Below, piece after piece: positions 20,915 to 30,129 of a stretch of DNA of 64,000 nt; within the stretch, counting starts at the first letter, position 1, and every line of letters begins with the position of its first letter. Origin of the DNA: Echiichthys vipera (taxonomy: Eukaryota; Chordata; Actinopteri; Perciformes; Trachinidae); the NCBI GenBank assembly GCA_963691815.1, contig OY829650.1:34969077-35033076 (forward strand). Reading direction: 5' to 3'. The translations under genes and the position numbers were made by a program. A model generated the notes under the pieces. The model was not told the DNA's origin. It saw only the letters and a list, made by a program, of their open reading frames with translations, and did not search any database.

Positions 20915-21468
20915 AAAGTTGTCTACCAGTGCCCTGTACTCCTCCTCCTGTCCCTCACTTATACACCGAGTATAACAACAGCCGAGTCGTCAGAAAACTT
21001 TTGCAGGTGACACGACTCAGTGTTGTACTGAAAGTCAGTGGTGTATAAGGTGAACAGGAAAGGAGACAGTACAGTCCCCTGTGGAGCTCCTGTATCACTA
21101 ACCACCACATCAGACAGAACACTGCTCATACGGACAAACTGCGGCCTGCTGTCAGGTAGTCAGTAATCAAGGAGATCATTGTGTCATCTACTCCCATCAC
21201 CCGCAGCTTCTCCCCCAGTAGCAGTGGCTGAATGGTGTTAAAAGCACTAGAGAAATCAAAGAATGTGATTCTCACAGTACCTCCTCCACCATCCGGGTGC
21301 AAATGGGCTTGTAGCAGCAGGTAGATGACAGCATCATCAACTCCCAAGTGGGGCTGGTAAGCAAATTGCAGAGGGCCTAGCAGGGCTCTCACCTGCGGCC
21401 TCAGGTTGACCAAAACTAGTCTCTCCAGCACCTTCATGACGTAAGATGTGAGGGCCACTGGTCGATAG
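20915..21468 (-). pseudogene. LINE Y ORF2: RT fingers and palm
   Basis: The minus-strand frame from 21468 reads YRPVALTSYVMKVLERL, LGPLQFAYQPHLGVDDAVIY and then ITFFDFSSAFNTIQPLLLG (catalytic Asp of RT domain A). Frame-shifted remains of the GAPQGTVLSPF and FSDDSAVV blocks follow towards 20932. It is joined at 21468 to ERV1 and at 20915 to the LINE insert. Confidence 0.85.
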
Positions 21469-21914
21469 TGTTGTGGGAATTTGGGATATTTGTAATTCAT
21501 AATCATAGTTTTGTCAGGTCAGACGCAGTTCAGTGTCTCCTCTGTCTCACCTTTTTAATGGATAATGCAAATAGCTAACTCATGATGATATAATGGCATA
21601 TTTGTGCATCTGTACCCTGTGTTAGAGACCTTGTGATGAGAGAGGTTCAGAATGTTCAGAATTGTAATGTCTAAGGCATGTTTTTGTTTGGTCTAAAGAC
21701 GTCACCCAACCAAGGCTATTCGCGTCCTGTCCTTCTCCCTAAAAGACTGTTTTGGAAATTTGGCAAATCGTCATTCCCTGCTAGACTCTAACTTGTGAGG
21801 ATGTGGGGATGAACGTATTTTTGTCTGCAGAAGAAAATTCTTTGGCAAAATAAACCACAGAGAAAAAGCTGATCCTGTTTGTTGATCTTTATTGAAGAAT
21901 CTATTTACACAACA
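21469..21914 (+). repeat. ERV1 5' LTR
   Basis: Begins TGTTGTGGGAA and ends TACACAACA. It contains an ATGCAAAT octamer at about 21566, an AGACGTCACC CRE-like site at about 21699 and an AATAAA polyadenylation signal at 21849. The 3' partner is reduced to about 15-18 bases at 28001-28018. Confidence 0.8.
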
Positions 21915-21917
21915 ATT

Positions 21918-21935
21918 TGGCGTCCCTGGGTGGGC
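21918..21935 (+). promoter_or_regulatory. ERV1 primer-binding site, tRNA-Asn type
   Basis: TGGCGTCCCTGGGTGGGC starts three bases after the LTR. It is complementary over 18 nt to the 3' end of vertebrate tRNA-Asn(GTT) including CCA, as I recall that tRNA. Minus-strand DNA synthesis would start here. Confidence 0.75.
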
Positions 21936-22139
21936 ACCCGGAGTGAGAGGCACAGGCTGGACAGGACTGACGGTGAAACCTGTGCACAGTGGAGTGAAGC
22001 TCCTTCCTCAACCTCGCCACAAATTCAGCTGAGAAGTGGGGGCCTAACGTCCAACAGCAGGAGTGTCCTCTCACTGCTGGTGCCCACTGAACTCGGTGGA
22101 GGATCTCTTCAATAATCTCCGGTGAGTTTCTTTTTGTTG

Positions 22140-22700
22140 GTGACGTCTAGGACAGGGTAAGAGTCCCTGAGCCGCAAATGGTTCGAGTCCATTTGTTTTT
22201 TTTGTTGACGTCTAGAGGACGAGGGTGCCACTCCCTCTTTGCAAATGGTTTGAGTCTATTTGTTTGTTTGTTGACGTCTAGAGGACGTCTGGATGATGAG
22301 TGTGCAGTCCCTCTTCCGCAAATGGTTCGAGTCCATTTGTTTGGTGGTTGACGTCTAGAGGACGTCCGGAGGACGAGGCTGAGAGTCCCTCTTCCGCAAA
22401 TGGTTCAAGTCCATTTGTTTGTTTGTTGACGTCCAGAGGACGAGGGTTACCAGCCCCTCTTCCGCAAATGGTTCAAGTCCATTTGTTTGTGTGGTGACGT
22501 CCACTAGGGCCCTAGAAGACGAGGGTGCGGGACCCTCCTCTGCAAGAAGTTTGAGTCTTTCTGTTTTTTGACGTACAGTGAGAGTCTGTGCGAGGGCCTG
22601 CCAGCAGTCTGATCAGCTGCTCTCTTTTCAGTTCGAGTCTGATTAGTAGTACTGGTTTGTGAAAACGTTGTCTCACAGTTCGAGTCTGTGTGAGGTGAAT
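22140..22700 (+). promoter_or_regulatory. ERV1 leader: tandem hairpins resembling tRNA T-arms, with GACGTC blocks
   Basis: An imperfect repeat of about 67-78 bp occurs five times, with further diverged units. Each unit has (a) a hairpin with 7-nt loop and (b) a TTGACGTC block followed by AGAGGACG. Hairpin loops lie at 22182, 22249, 22326, 22404, 22472, 22550, 22579, 22632 and 22679. Loop sequences are TTCGAGT four times, TTCAAGT twice, TTTGAGT twice and TGAGAGT once, always closed by G-C. The first five stems are CAAATGG/CCATTTG or a near match, and the later four differ but still pair. A possible splice donor, AAAGTAAGAG, follows at about 22730. Confidence 0.75.
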
Positions 22701-23309
22701 TACAGCAACGATTCCGGTTAGCTCATGAGCAAAGTAAGAGGTGATTCCGGACAGTATGGTAGATATTTTGTTGTAAGTCTATATGTGCATTGTTCCCATG
22801 TGCGTCCCTTTTTTCTCTTTCCCTCTCTACCCCATCTTTGTGTGTGTGCGTTCATGTTCGACAGCTGTGGAAAGAGGAGAGTGTGTAAAGGCTTTTTTTT
22901 AGCTCAAGGTCACATCAACAGTACTATCCTCCCTTTCCTACGCGCTGAGGGAAGAGGGAGCATAAGATAATATAGGGAGAGATTGTTTTTACGGCAATAA
23001 ATAACTAGAATCAAAATAAAGTAATTCAGTCAGTAGGGTGAAAACTCCGCTTGTGAAAACTCCTACAGGAATATATATATATGTATACTCATATAACCAC
23101 TGCATGTATGATATGTAAAGCAACAATTAATAAGGTAACGTTACTGTCGAAAATAAATAAATATGTAGATCTGTAAAAAAAATCTGTAACCCATAGATAT
23201 GTAGATCCATAAACTGGATTCTAGAAAATCTTTGAACGGGTAAAAACGGGTAAATCACTGACTGACCCACTTTTATCAAGGATGTTTGCATTGGAATGAA
23301 TGTTGCAGG
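22701..23309. other. ERV1 leader/gag region, not decodable
   Basis: AT-rich sequence where the gag start would be expected. A 75-odd codon frame from 22725 has no recognisable content. I cannot assign matrix or capsid. Confidence 0.35.
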
Positions 23310-23312
<3 letters not shown>

Positions 23313-23376
<64 letters not shown>

Positions 23377-23380
23377 ATGT
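23313..23380. repeat. (GT)n microsatellite
   Basis: About 60 bases of nearly pure GT. Confidence 0.97.
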
Positions 23381-23519
23381 GTGTGCGTTCGTTTAAGACA
23401 TGTTTTGACTGACCATATGACCAATTGAGATAATGTATGTGCCTTGGCAAACTGCTATCAGCATGTTGAGCAGCTGGCTTTCATGGTTCCGAGTAAAAAA
23501 AAAGGTTAAAATGACTCAG

Positions 23520-23910
23520 CTGTGATCCAAAAGAGAAAATTAGAAGAGAGGAAGAGGAAGGATACGAAGAGAGCTAGAAAGGAAAAGGAAGTGGAAAGGA
23601 TAAGGAGGGAGGAAGAAGAGAGAGCTGAGGAAGAGAAAATTAGACGAGAGGAAGAGGAAAGGATACGAAGAGAGCTAGAAAGGAAAAGGAAGTGGAAAGG
23701 ATAAGGAGGGAGGAAGAAGAGAGAGCTGAGGAAGAGAGAAGAAGACGAGAGGAAGAGGAAATGGTGAGAAGACAAGAAGAGGAGCATGAGGAAAAGAGCA
23801 GGCTTGAGGAGCAAGAAAGGAGGCAAAGGGAGGAAGGTGAAAGGATTAGAATGGAGGAGGAAAGGGTTCAGGAAGAGAGCAAGGAGACAAGAAGAGGAGC
23901 ACAAATTAGC
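23520..23910 (+). pseudogene. Purine-rich Glu/Arg coiled-coil coding repeat, possibly gag-derived
   Basis: Almost pure A/G sequence encoding long EERIRRELERKRK-type stretches in two overlapping frames (23522-23704, 23692-23961), with an internal duplication of about 114 bp (units near 23525 and 23639). The position between the ERV1 leader and the zinc knuckle, and the composition, fit the charged C-terminal helix of a gamma-type capsid, here expanded by tandem duplication. A simple GA-rich repeat is the alternative. The antisense Ser/Phe/Leu ORF is an artefact. Confidence 0.4.
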
Positions 23911-24140
23911 ATAACTAACATAGCTAATGCTACGCTAATTAGCATTGAGCAAAATACCTAGCATATCAATTTAGACTGTGGGTTTTACCATAGACTAGCT
24001 TAGCATAACTAGCATAGCTAATGCTAAGCTAATTAGCATTGAGAAAAATAGCATATCAAAATTAGACTGTGGGTATTGTCATAACCTAAGTTAGCATTAC
24101 CAATATAGCTAAAGCTAAACTAGCTAGCATTAAAGCTAAA
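23905..24140. repeat. Tandem repeat built on GCTAATGCTA / AGCATAACTAGCATA
   Basis: Two to three imperfect units of about 100 bp, each with AGCATAACTA.CATAGCTAA, TGCTA.GCTAATTAGCATTG and TTAGACTGTGGGT. It lies inside ERV1 gag and is non-coding. Confidence 0.8.
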
Positions 24141-24289
24141 GAGTTAACGGTTCAATTGGTTTCAATATCACTAATGACGAGCTTAGCATAACCAAGGTAA
24201 GCTCCAGTACATGAACAAAACTACGGTGAATCTTGCGTTGACCAATTAAAATTTTTGGCCACTGAGTGCGGTTTTCCCAATACAGGCAG

Positions 24290-25090
24290 TTTTAGTCTCA
24301 GACAATTGGATTCTGAAAAGTAACCTCAGGCAGAAGGAGAAAGATGACAGGGAAAAGCAAAAGAGCAGGAGGGGCAGAAGAAAGGAGTCTTTCAAAGTTG
24401 ATTGGGCCGATGAGATAGCTGGCTACAGGAAGCCAGGCTGAGAGACAGAAGGCAGCAGACAGGCAGGGAAAGGGTAACCTCTCCTCCCCCTCCTTCTTCT
24501 CTGTGTCTTAAACTAGATGCGACCCTCGACCTCGACTCGGCTCCTCCGACCAGGCTGGCTCCCCAACCAGCCAACCAGCAGCAGGCTCAGCAGGCTCAGC
24601 CCCAGATCCAAGAGGCTGCCCAGTCTGCACCACAACCGCACCAACCACTCTACCCCCTTGACGACCTGGCTGCACTGGGGAGGGGGAGAGGTGGCCAGCC
24701 GGCCACCACGACAGGCAGATCCAGGGGAAGAGGCAGAGGACTCGGCCCCCGGCGATCGCGATCATCTACACAACTCACCTACGTGCACGAGCTGGCTCCC
24801 ACTACAGCAGGAGCAAAAACCTGAACGGCGTGACGAACATGAAAAAACTGCCGCCCTGTTCCCCAAGGTCAAGGATGGAGGACAGAAATATGCAGCGGAG
24901 CTCCTGACTTTTTGCCAGCATTTCCGACCTACCACAAAGAGACAATCACCACAGAGGTCGTGAAAAAGGCAGAGGGCGTGGCCGAGGGCCAAGGGGGCGA
25001 GAAGCTATTTCATCTGCGGAAAGCATGGACACTGGCCAAACGACGACCCAGAGCGTGGACAATGGCAGACTAACCGCCAGGGATTCCGAC
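24290..25090 (+). pseudogene. ERV1 gag remnant with mutated zinc knuckle
   Basis: Proline/glutamine-rich sequence in several frames (24517-24963 is the longest, 148 codons), followed by an Arg/Gly-rich stretch and a zinc-knuckle-like YFICGKHGHWPNDDP at about 25006-25050. The CCHC motif keeps one Cys, the Gly and the His, but the first and last Cys positions are replaced (Ser, Asp). This is the expected place of nucleocapsid just before protease. Frameshifts are numerous and it is not functional. Confidence 0.6.
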
Positions 25091-25167
25091 ACAGGGGCGA
25101 TTGACACAGTTTAAATTCCGTACTTCAGGCTATTGAATGCTTAGAAAACACACACACATCACAAAAC

Positions 25168-25776
25168 TTGCAGGAAATGTATGCTTCACTAAACTTTGCT
25201 GCCTATAATAATCTACCCACACTAACACTCACTGTTGCAGACGTACCCCTCACAACCCTAGTAGATCCTGGAGCGACAGGATCTGTAATACGACACACCG
25301 ATTTCAAAACAACACCCAAAATGAGCAGGAGTTGTGTTAGAGATCTTATGTGTGTGTTAGGCATAAACATTAAGTCAGGCTTGAATGGCCTAACCATAAT
25401 TAAAAATGATCTATACACTAAAACCTTTCTGACTTCTCCTGATAATGCGGCTACTTACCACTATCTATGGCTCCTCCCCCACTCGAGCCTCACTGCAGCA
25501 CATTGTGCTGCACACATCTGCTTAAGGAAAGATATTCTATTTGAACAAACATGGTTTAAACAAAGTACTCTGTGTGACAGTTTAGAACTGCAATGCCTGT
25601 ATTGGGATAACACACGCTGTGCAATTTCTGTGTGCCTGCCTAACGTTTCCTTTCAAGTGCCGCAGTTCCCGTATGTTTCCCTGATCAAAACACAGGAGCC
25701 GCAACAATCTGGAACCTTGGTTGACAAAATGCATCAAGGCGACCGGATGGAATCAAACAGCCGACCCCGCAACTGA
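25168..25776 (+). pseudogene. ERV1 protease and linker
   Basis: An open frame of 202 codons. TLVDPGATGSVIR near residue 31 is the retroviral aspartic protease active site, with the usual DTGA/DSGA changed to DPGA. Downstream, residues after about 65 diverge from the protease fold by frameshift and the PVNLLGRD-type C-terminal motif is only partly recognisable (DLMCVLGINI). It is homologous to the ERV2 protease at 32242-32547. A protein of this frame would lack a normal active site. Confidence 0.7.
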
Positions 25777-26019
25777 GCATCATCAGGTTTAAAGGTTCAT
25801 CGAGTAACAATTCAATTCAGTCGAGATTTAAACTTCAAAACCCAGAGGTATACTCTACATCACACTTCACTGCACCACACGGAAAGATAATGATTAATAA
25901 TGTCACTGACGTACCAGAACTGAAACGAGTGCCACCGCAAATGTGGGCACAACACCGGCACAATGTAGGTTTGCTTAAAAAAACAAAACAAAAAAAAAAC
26001 AACCTGTTGTAATCACCCC

Positions 26020-26990
26020 AAAATCCTTATAGGCCCTGCCAGCGACAGTATCCATTACGAAAAGAGGCTGTGGAGGGCATCAAATCGGTGTTTGAGGCCC
26101 TCCCCAGGCCAGGCATCATCGTCCCCTGTGAGAACTCACCAGTCCGCACGCCAGTATGTCCGGTGAAAAAAAAAAAAATGGCATCCACATACGCCAGACG
26201 AGTGAAGGGTTTGTCCAGGACTTGCAGGTGGTAAATGCAGCAATCCATGCACATGCCCCTACAGTATCAAATCCTCATACAATTCTTTCCACCTGAAAGT
26301 AAGTGGCTTTCTGTTATAGATTTGGCTAACGCTTTCTTTAGCGTCCCCATACACCCCGACAGCCAATATTGGTTTGCATTCACATTTTAAGGTAAAGCAT
26401 CAAGTTTACCCGACTGTGTCAGGGGCTGTCGGAGTCTCCAACCATCCTCAACGCTACTCAGCATGAGAATTTATAGTCCTTAAGTCTGCCACAAAACAGC
26501 GCCTTGCTGGCACATGTAGATTAATGATTTGTTTTCCTACACAGGAGGCTTGCGTCGCGGACACGCTAGCCTTGCTTACACACATTATATCGCAAGAGGG
26601 GAAAATACTTTTCCAAAAGTGCATCTCTGCCATCCAAGAAATCCCAAAACCAATCACAAAGAAACAGGTTATGAGTTTTCTTGGCATGACATCATACTGT
26701 AGACAGTGGATCCCTGACTATGCAAGCATCGAGGCACCTTTGGCGGCCATTGCTCATGGTCAGGGTCTAGCAGCACGGGACAAAGTCGCTTGGACGCCCG
26801 ATGCAAAAAAACATTCCACAATCTAAAGATAGCTCTACAGACACCACCCACTCTGGGCCTCCCAGATTGCAACCGGCCATTTACACAAACCGTTGATAAA
26901 AAGGGACACTACATGACCTCCGTCTTACTGAAGGATTACGGGGGGCAAAAAACAAAAAAACAAAAAAAAGGTTGCATACTTCTCATTCAA
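26020..26990 (+). pseudogene. ERV1 reverse transcriptase
   Basis: Fingers: YPLRKEAVEGIKSVFEALPR and PGIIVPCENSPVRTPVCPVKK at 26040-26180. Palm: SVIDLANAFFSVPIHPDSQY at about 26310-26370, including the first catalytic Asp. The region of the second motif (about 26510) no longer encodes YVDD. Connection: FLGMTSYCRQWIPDYASIEAPL near 26680-26740 and PPTLGLPDCNRPFTQTVD near 26845-26900. Frameshifts lie at about 26160, 26390, 26820 and 26950. Inactive. Confidence 0.8.
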
Positions 26991-27000
26991 ACTAGACCCT

Positions 27001-27729
27001 ATGTCAGCCGGTCTCCCAGCCTGCCTTAGAGCTGTGGCAGCTGTGGAGAAGGCAGTCATAGCTTCTCGCGACATTGTCGGTTACTCTCCACTAACCTTGT
27101 TAGTCCCACATGCAGTCTTAATGATTTTGTTAGAGGAAAAAACCTCAAAAAATATGTCCTCCGCAAGATGGTTAAAATACAACACCATTCTGCTCGAACT
27201 GCTCAATATCACTGTACCGCGCTGCACTGTACTCAATACTGCCACGTTGCTCCCTACTTCTCAGAAACAGTAGCCCCATGACTGTGTGGCTATTATTAAT
27301 GAAATCTGTTCCCCCAGACCTGATCTTCGCGAAACACCACTCACCAACCGCGACATGGAGCTTTTTGTGGGCTGCTCAGCATCAAGGGACCCGGGAAAAG
27401 GCCTTAACCAATCAGGTTTTGCAGTCACCACATTACACAAAACACTTTTGGCAGAACTTCTCCCGTCTAACTATTCAGCACAAGCCGCTGAGCTTGTGGC
27501 TATGACTGAAGCATGCAAATTGACTAGAGGTAAGACTGTCACTATTTTCACAGATAGCAGATATGCATGGGGGGTTTGCCACTCGTTTGGACAAATTTGG
27601 GCAAATCGAGATTTTCTCACTGCATCTGGCAAACCCATCACCCATCACAACTTGGTCGCTTCCCTCCTTGATGCTTTGCTGTTGCCACATCACATCGCCA
27701 TATGTAATAGAAGAACATACTACCGCTGA
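27001..27729 (+). pseudogene. ERV1 RNase H domain
   Basis: The connection part GLPACLRAVAAVEKAVIASRD is at 27010-27070. The RNase H domain in the frame 27286-27729 shows ELFVGCSASRDPGKG (first catalytic Asp replaced by Gly), AELVAMTEACKL (catalytic Glu), FTDSRYAWGVCHSFGQIW (catalytic Asp) and a C-terminal part ending early. It is close to the ERV2 RNase H at 31264-31746. Confidence 0.82.
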
Positions 27730-27739
27730 TAACACAACT

Positions 27740-28000
27740 TGCTATCACTTCCAGCCCGCTGTAACACCCTACGCAGAATTAAAAGAGCTGCAGAACAGAG
27801 CCACACCAAAAGAGAAATGGGTGTGGAAGCAGGCTGGCAGTGTGATGAAACTAAACGTTTGGTATGGGCCTAATGACAAGCCCTGTTTGCCGGATTTTTT
27901 GTTTCACCATTACGCTAAATTGACGCATGGTCGAGACCACGCGTCAAAAGAGGGGATGACACATGATATCCAAAGACATTGGATGACACGTGATATTTAA
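27740..28000 (+). pseudogene. ERV1 integrase N-terminal zinc-binding region, truncated
   Basis: The frame 27563-28000 contains WYGPNDKPCLPDFLFHHYAK and LTHGRDHASKEGMTHDIQRHW, the HHCC-type N-terminal module. It stops before the CxxC pair. Sequence continues directly into the last bases of the 3' LTR at about 28003-28018. The whole DDE core, C-terminus and env are absent. Confidence 0.8.
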
Positions 28001-28018
28001 AGAAATTGGTTCACAACA

Positions 28019-28755
28019 ATAGTCATTGAGGTCTGATGGTGTCGACTTCTTTGGAACAGGAATTAGGCAGGAAGTCTTCCAGAGCACTGGTATTCTCTCC
28101 TGACCAAGACTCAGAGGTGTTGTAGGACAGGAGACAGCTGGCTGGAACAAGTCTTCAGGATCCTGGATCCTGCAGCCTTATGCTGGTGGAGTCTCTCCAG
28201 CTGTCTCCTAACCTGGCCTGCAGTCACAGTCATGCGGGGGAGGCTGCTGGTGTCTTCAGTGGAGGACGAGGAGGTGAAGGTGGAGGAGGAGGAGAGGTGC
28301 TGCACAGGAGAGCTCACAGCAGGGGATTGAGGGGGGAGGGGAGGAAGCATTTGGGGAAGTGAGGGTGTGTTGGGGTCTGGAGGTGTCATGGAGACGACAG
28401 AAGGCTGTGAGCTGAACCTATTGAAGAATCTGTTCGGCTCGTTTGCCCTCTCCAGGCTGCCTGATGACTGTCTGCCGCTCACCTTACACCCAGTGATCTG
28501 CTTCATACCAGTCCACACATCCCTCACATTTTTCTGCTGGAGTTTGGCCTCCAGCTCCCTCCTGTAGACGTCTTTACAGGTCCTCAGCATATCCCTGAGT
28601 TCATGCTTCACTCTCCTCAGTTCTTCCCTGTCTCCAGACCTGAACGCCCTCTTCTTCTTGTTAAGAAGGGCTTTTAGGTCATTGGTGATCCACGGCTTAT
28701 TTTTAGAGAAGCAGCTCACAGTCCGGGTTGGCATGGTGGTGTATTCACAGAACAA
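28019..28755 (-). pseudogene. LINE Y ORF2: linker before RT
   Basis: The minus-strand frame 28755-28111 reads TRTVSCFSKNKPWITNDLK, LLNKKKRAFRSGDREEL, VKHELRDMLRTCKDVYRR and QSSGSLERANEPNRFFNRF, then a Ser/Pro-rich spacer. Another frame follows with PVLWKTSCLIPVPKKSTPSD to the break at 28022, where the next LINE codons are found at 21468. It matches the plus-strand copy at 37262-37840. Confidence 0.87.
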
Positions 28756-28859
28756 ATTCGGTCGGTCATGCTGTCCTGATCCTCTCCATGTGGCTCAACA
28801 AGTGCATCCCAGTCTGTCGACTCAAAGCAGTCCTGTAGTGCGTCAGCAGCCTCCTATGT

Positions 28860-29818
28860 CCACCTCCTCACGCTCCTAGTGTGGACAGGCTGCCACTGAA
28901 CAAGGGGAATATACTTAGGGGTCAGCAGAACCAGGTTGTGGTCAGATCTTCCAAGAGGGGGGAGAGCTGTGGGACTGTATGCATCCTTAGCATTTGCATA
29001 CAACAGATCCAGTGTGTCACAGTCTCTAGTGGGGCAGTCAACATACTGGTGAAATGTTGGAAGGGTTTTATCCAGTGAGACGTGTAAAAATCCCCAATGA
29101 TGACAATAAATGCGTTAGGATAAAGCGTCTGTATCTGGGCAACAGCGGAGTGGATGAAGTCACAGGCCAGCGCTGCATCAGCTGAAGGAGGAATGAACAC
29201 ACCGATAATGATGGCAGACGTGAATTCCCGGGGCAAATAATAAGGCCTCCTCCCCACAGTCAACAGTTCAATGTCCTGGGTACAGAAACGTTTCTTCACG
29301 TGAATGTGTCCGGGATTACACCACCTCTCAATCACGTACAGTGCAATCCCTCCTCCTTTTTTCTTTCCGCTGCTTGTCACGTCCCTTTCTGCCCGAACAG
29401 TGCTGAAACCGGGAATCGCCACGCTGTGGTCCGGGATGTGTGAGTGAAACCATGTCTACGTGAAACACAACACACTGCACTCACGATATTCCCTCTGAGG
29501 CTTTATCAGCGCGGCAAGCTCGTCCGTCTTGTTCCCCAGAGACCTCACGTTTCCCATGACGATCGCCGGTACAGCCGGTCTGTGTCTCCTCCTCTTCACC
29601 CTCCGTTTCACTCCAGCTCTGCCGCCACGACGTCTCCTCCGCAGCTCCTTCAGGACCTCAGGTCTGGCTCCAGGCAGCAGTACAGGTTCACACAGCGCAA
29701 TCAGCTGGTCGCGTGTGTGAACAATGCGCTCAGTGATGTGCTCCTGACCCGCCGTAGCTAGGGTTAGCAAAACCATCACAAAAACAAAAACAACACAAAA
29801 AGTGCCGTGAAAGTTCAA
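28860..29818 (-). pseudogene. LINE Y ORF2: signal-like N-terminus and APE endonuclease
   Basis: It starts at Met 29818. The first 20 residues are hydrophobic (FCVVFVFVMVLLTLATAG), followed by VHTRDQLIAL, a basic block (LRRRRRGGRAGVKRRVKRRR) and the APE start AVPAIVMGNVRSLGNK. One stop lies at 29456-29458, then GKKKGGGIALYVIERWCNPG, SAIIIGVFIPPSADAAL and VIIGDF in the frame 29422-28922. The end of the APE domain is frameshifted near 28920. The layout equals that of the LINE at 12601-16060. Confidence 0.87.
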
Positions 29819-29885
29819 AAAAAGAAAAAAAAGAAAGGTGTTCGTCCTCTCCCAGTCTCCGGAGAAGGGTCACCTTCTGCAATAT

Positions 29886-30125
29886 CAGAATAGATGAAAT
29901 TAAATAATGATAAAGAAGTAAAACAAAATAAAAAAAATAAAAATGGAATAAAATAAACATAAAATGCAACTTTAAAATTCTACTACAACTTAATAATCCG
30001 AACATTAATTCACGCAGATTTTAAAATGTATCATCATGGCAGTGGTTTAGAAAAGTAAGTTGAGAATTTAAAATATAAAATATAGGAGTAAAAAGAAAGA
30101 AAGAAAAGAAAAAAACAACAAAAAA
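29886..30125. other. AT-rich spacer with A-rich runs
   Basis: Between the 5' end of LINE Y and the ERV2 env start. AAAG and AACAAA runs are at 30088-30142. No gene seen. Confidence 0.45.
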
Positions 30126-30129
30126 AAAA

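Larger units (their letters stand above)
21469..28018 (+). mobile_element. ERV1: endogenous retrovirus with a tRNA-Asn-type primer site
   Basis: It inserted in LINE Y with a 4-bp duplication, ATAG at 21465-21468 and 28019-28022. In order: 5' LTR, primer-binding site, a leader with repeated hairpins, gag remnants, protease, RT, RNase H and the N-terminal zinc-binding part of integrase. The 3' part is missing. After integrase coding ends at about 28000 only a short AATTGGTTCACAACA remains, matching the last bases of the 5' LTR (TTTACACAACA). Env and nearly all of the 3' LTR are therefore deleted. All genes are broken. Confidence 0.85.
19206..29885 (-). mobile_element. LINE Y: one Rex1-like LINE split by two later insertions
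   Basis: Minus-strand segments 29885-28019, 21468-20915 and 20142-19206 join to one ORF2 in correct order: N-terminus and APE, linker, RT, C-terminus, then a 3' UTR ending in tandem TAGAA units at about 19225-19255. The interruptions are ERV1 (21469-28018, duplication ATAG) and a 5'-truncated LINE (20143-20914, 17-bp duplication). It is the same family as the plus-strand copy at 37262-39340 and related to the LINE at 12601-16060. Confidence 0.85.

Noticed and set aside
23506..23904. 132-codon minus-strand ORF of Ser/Phe/Leu
   Set aside because: Antisense of a purine-rich tract; low complexity.
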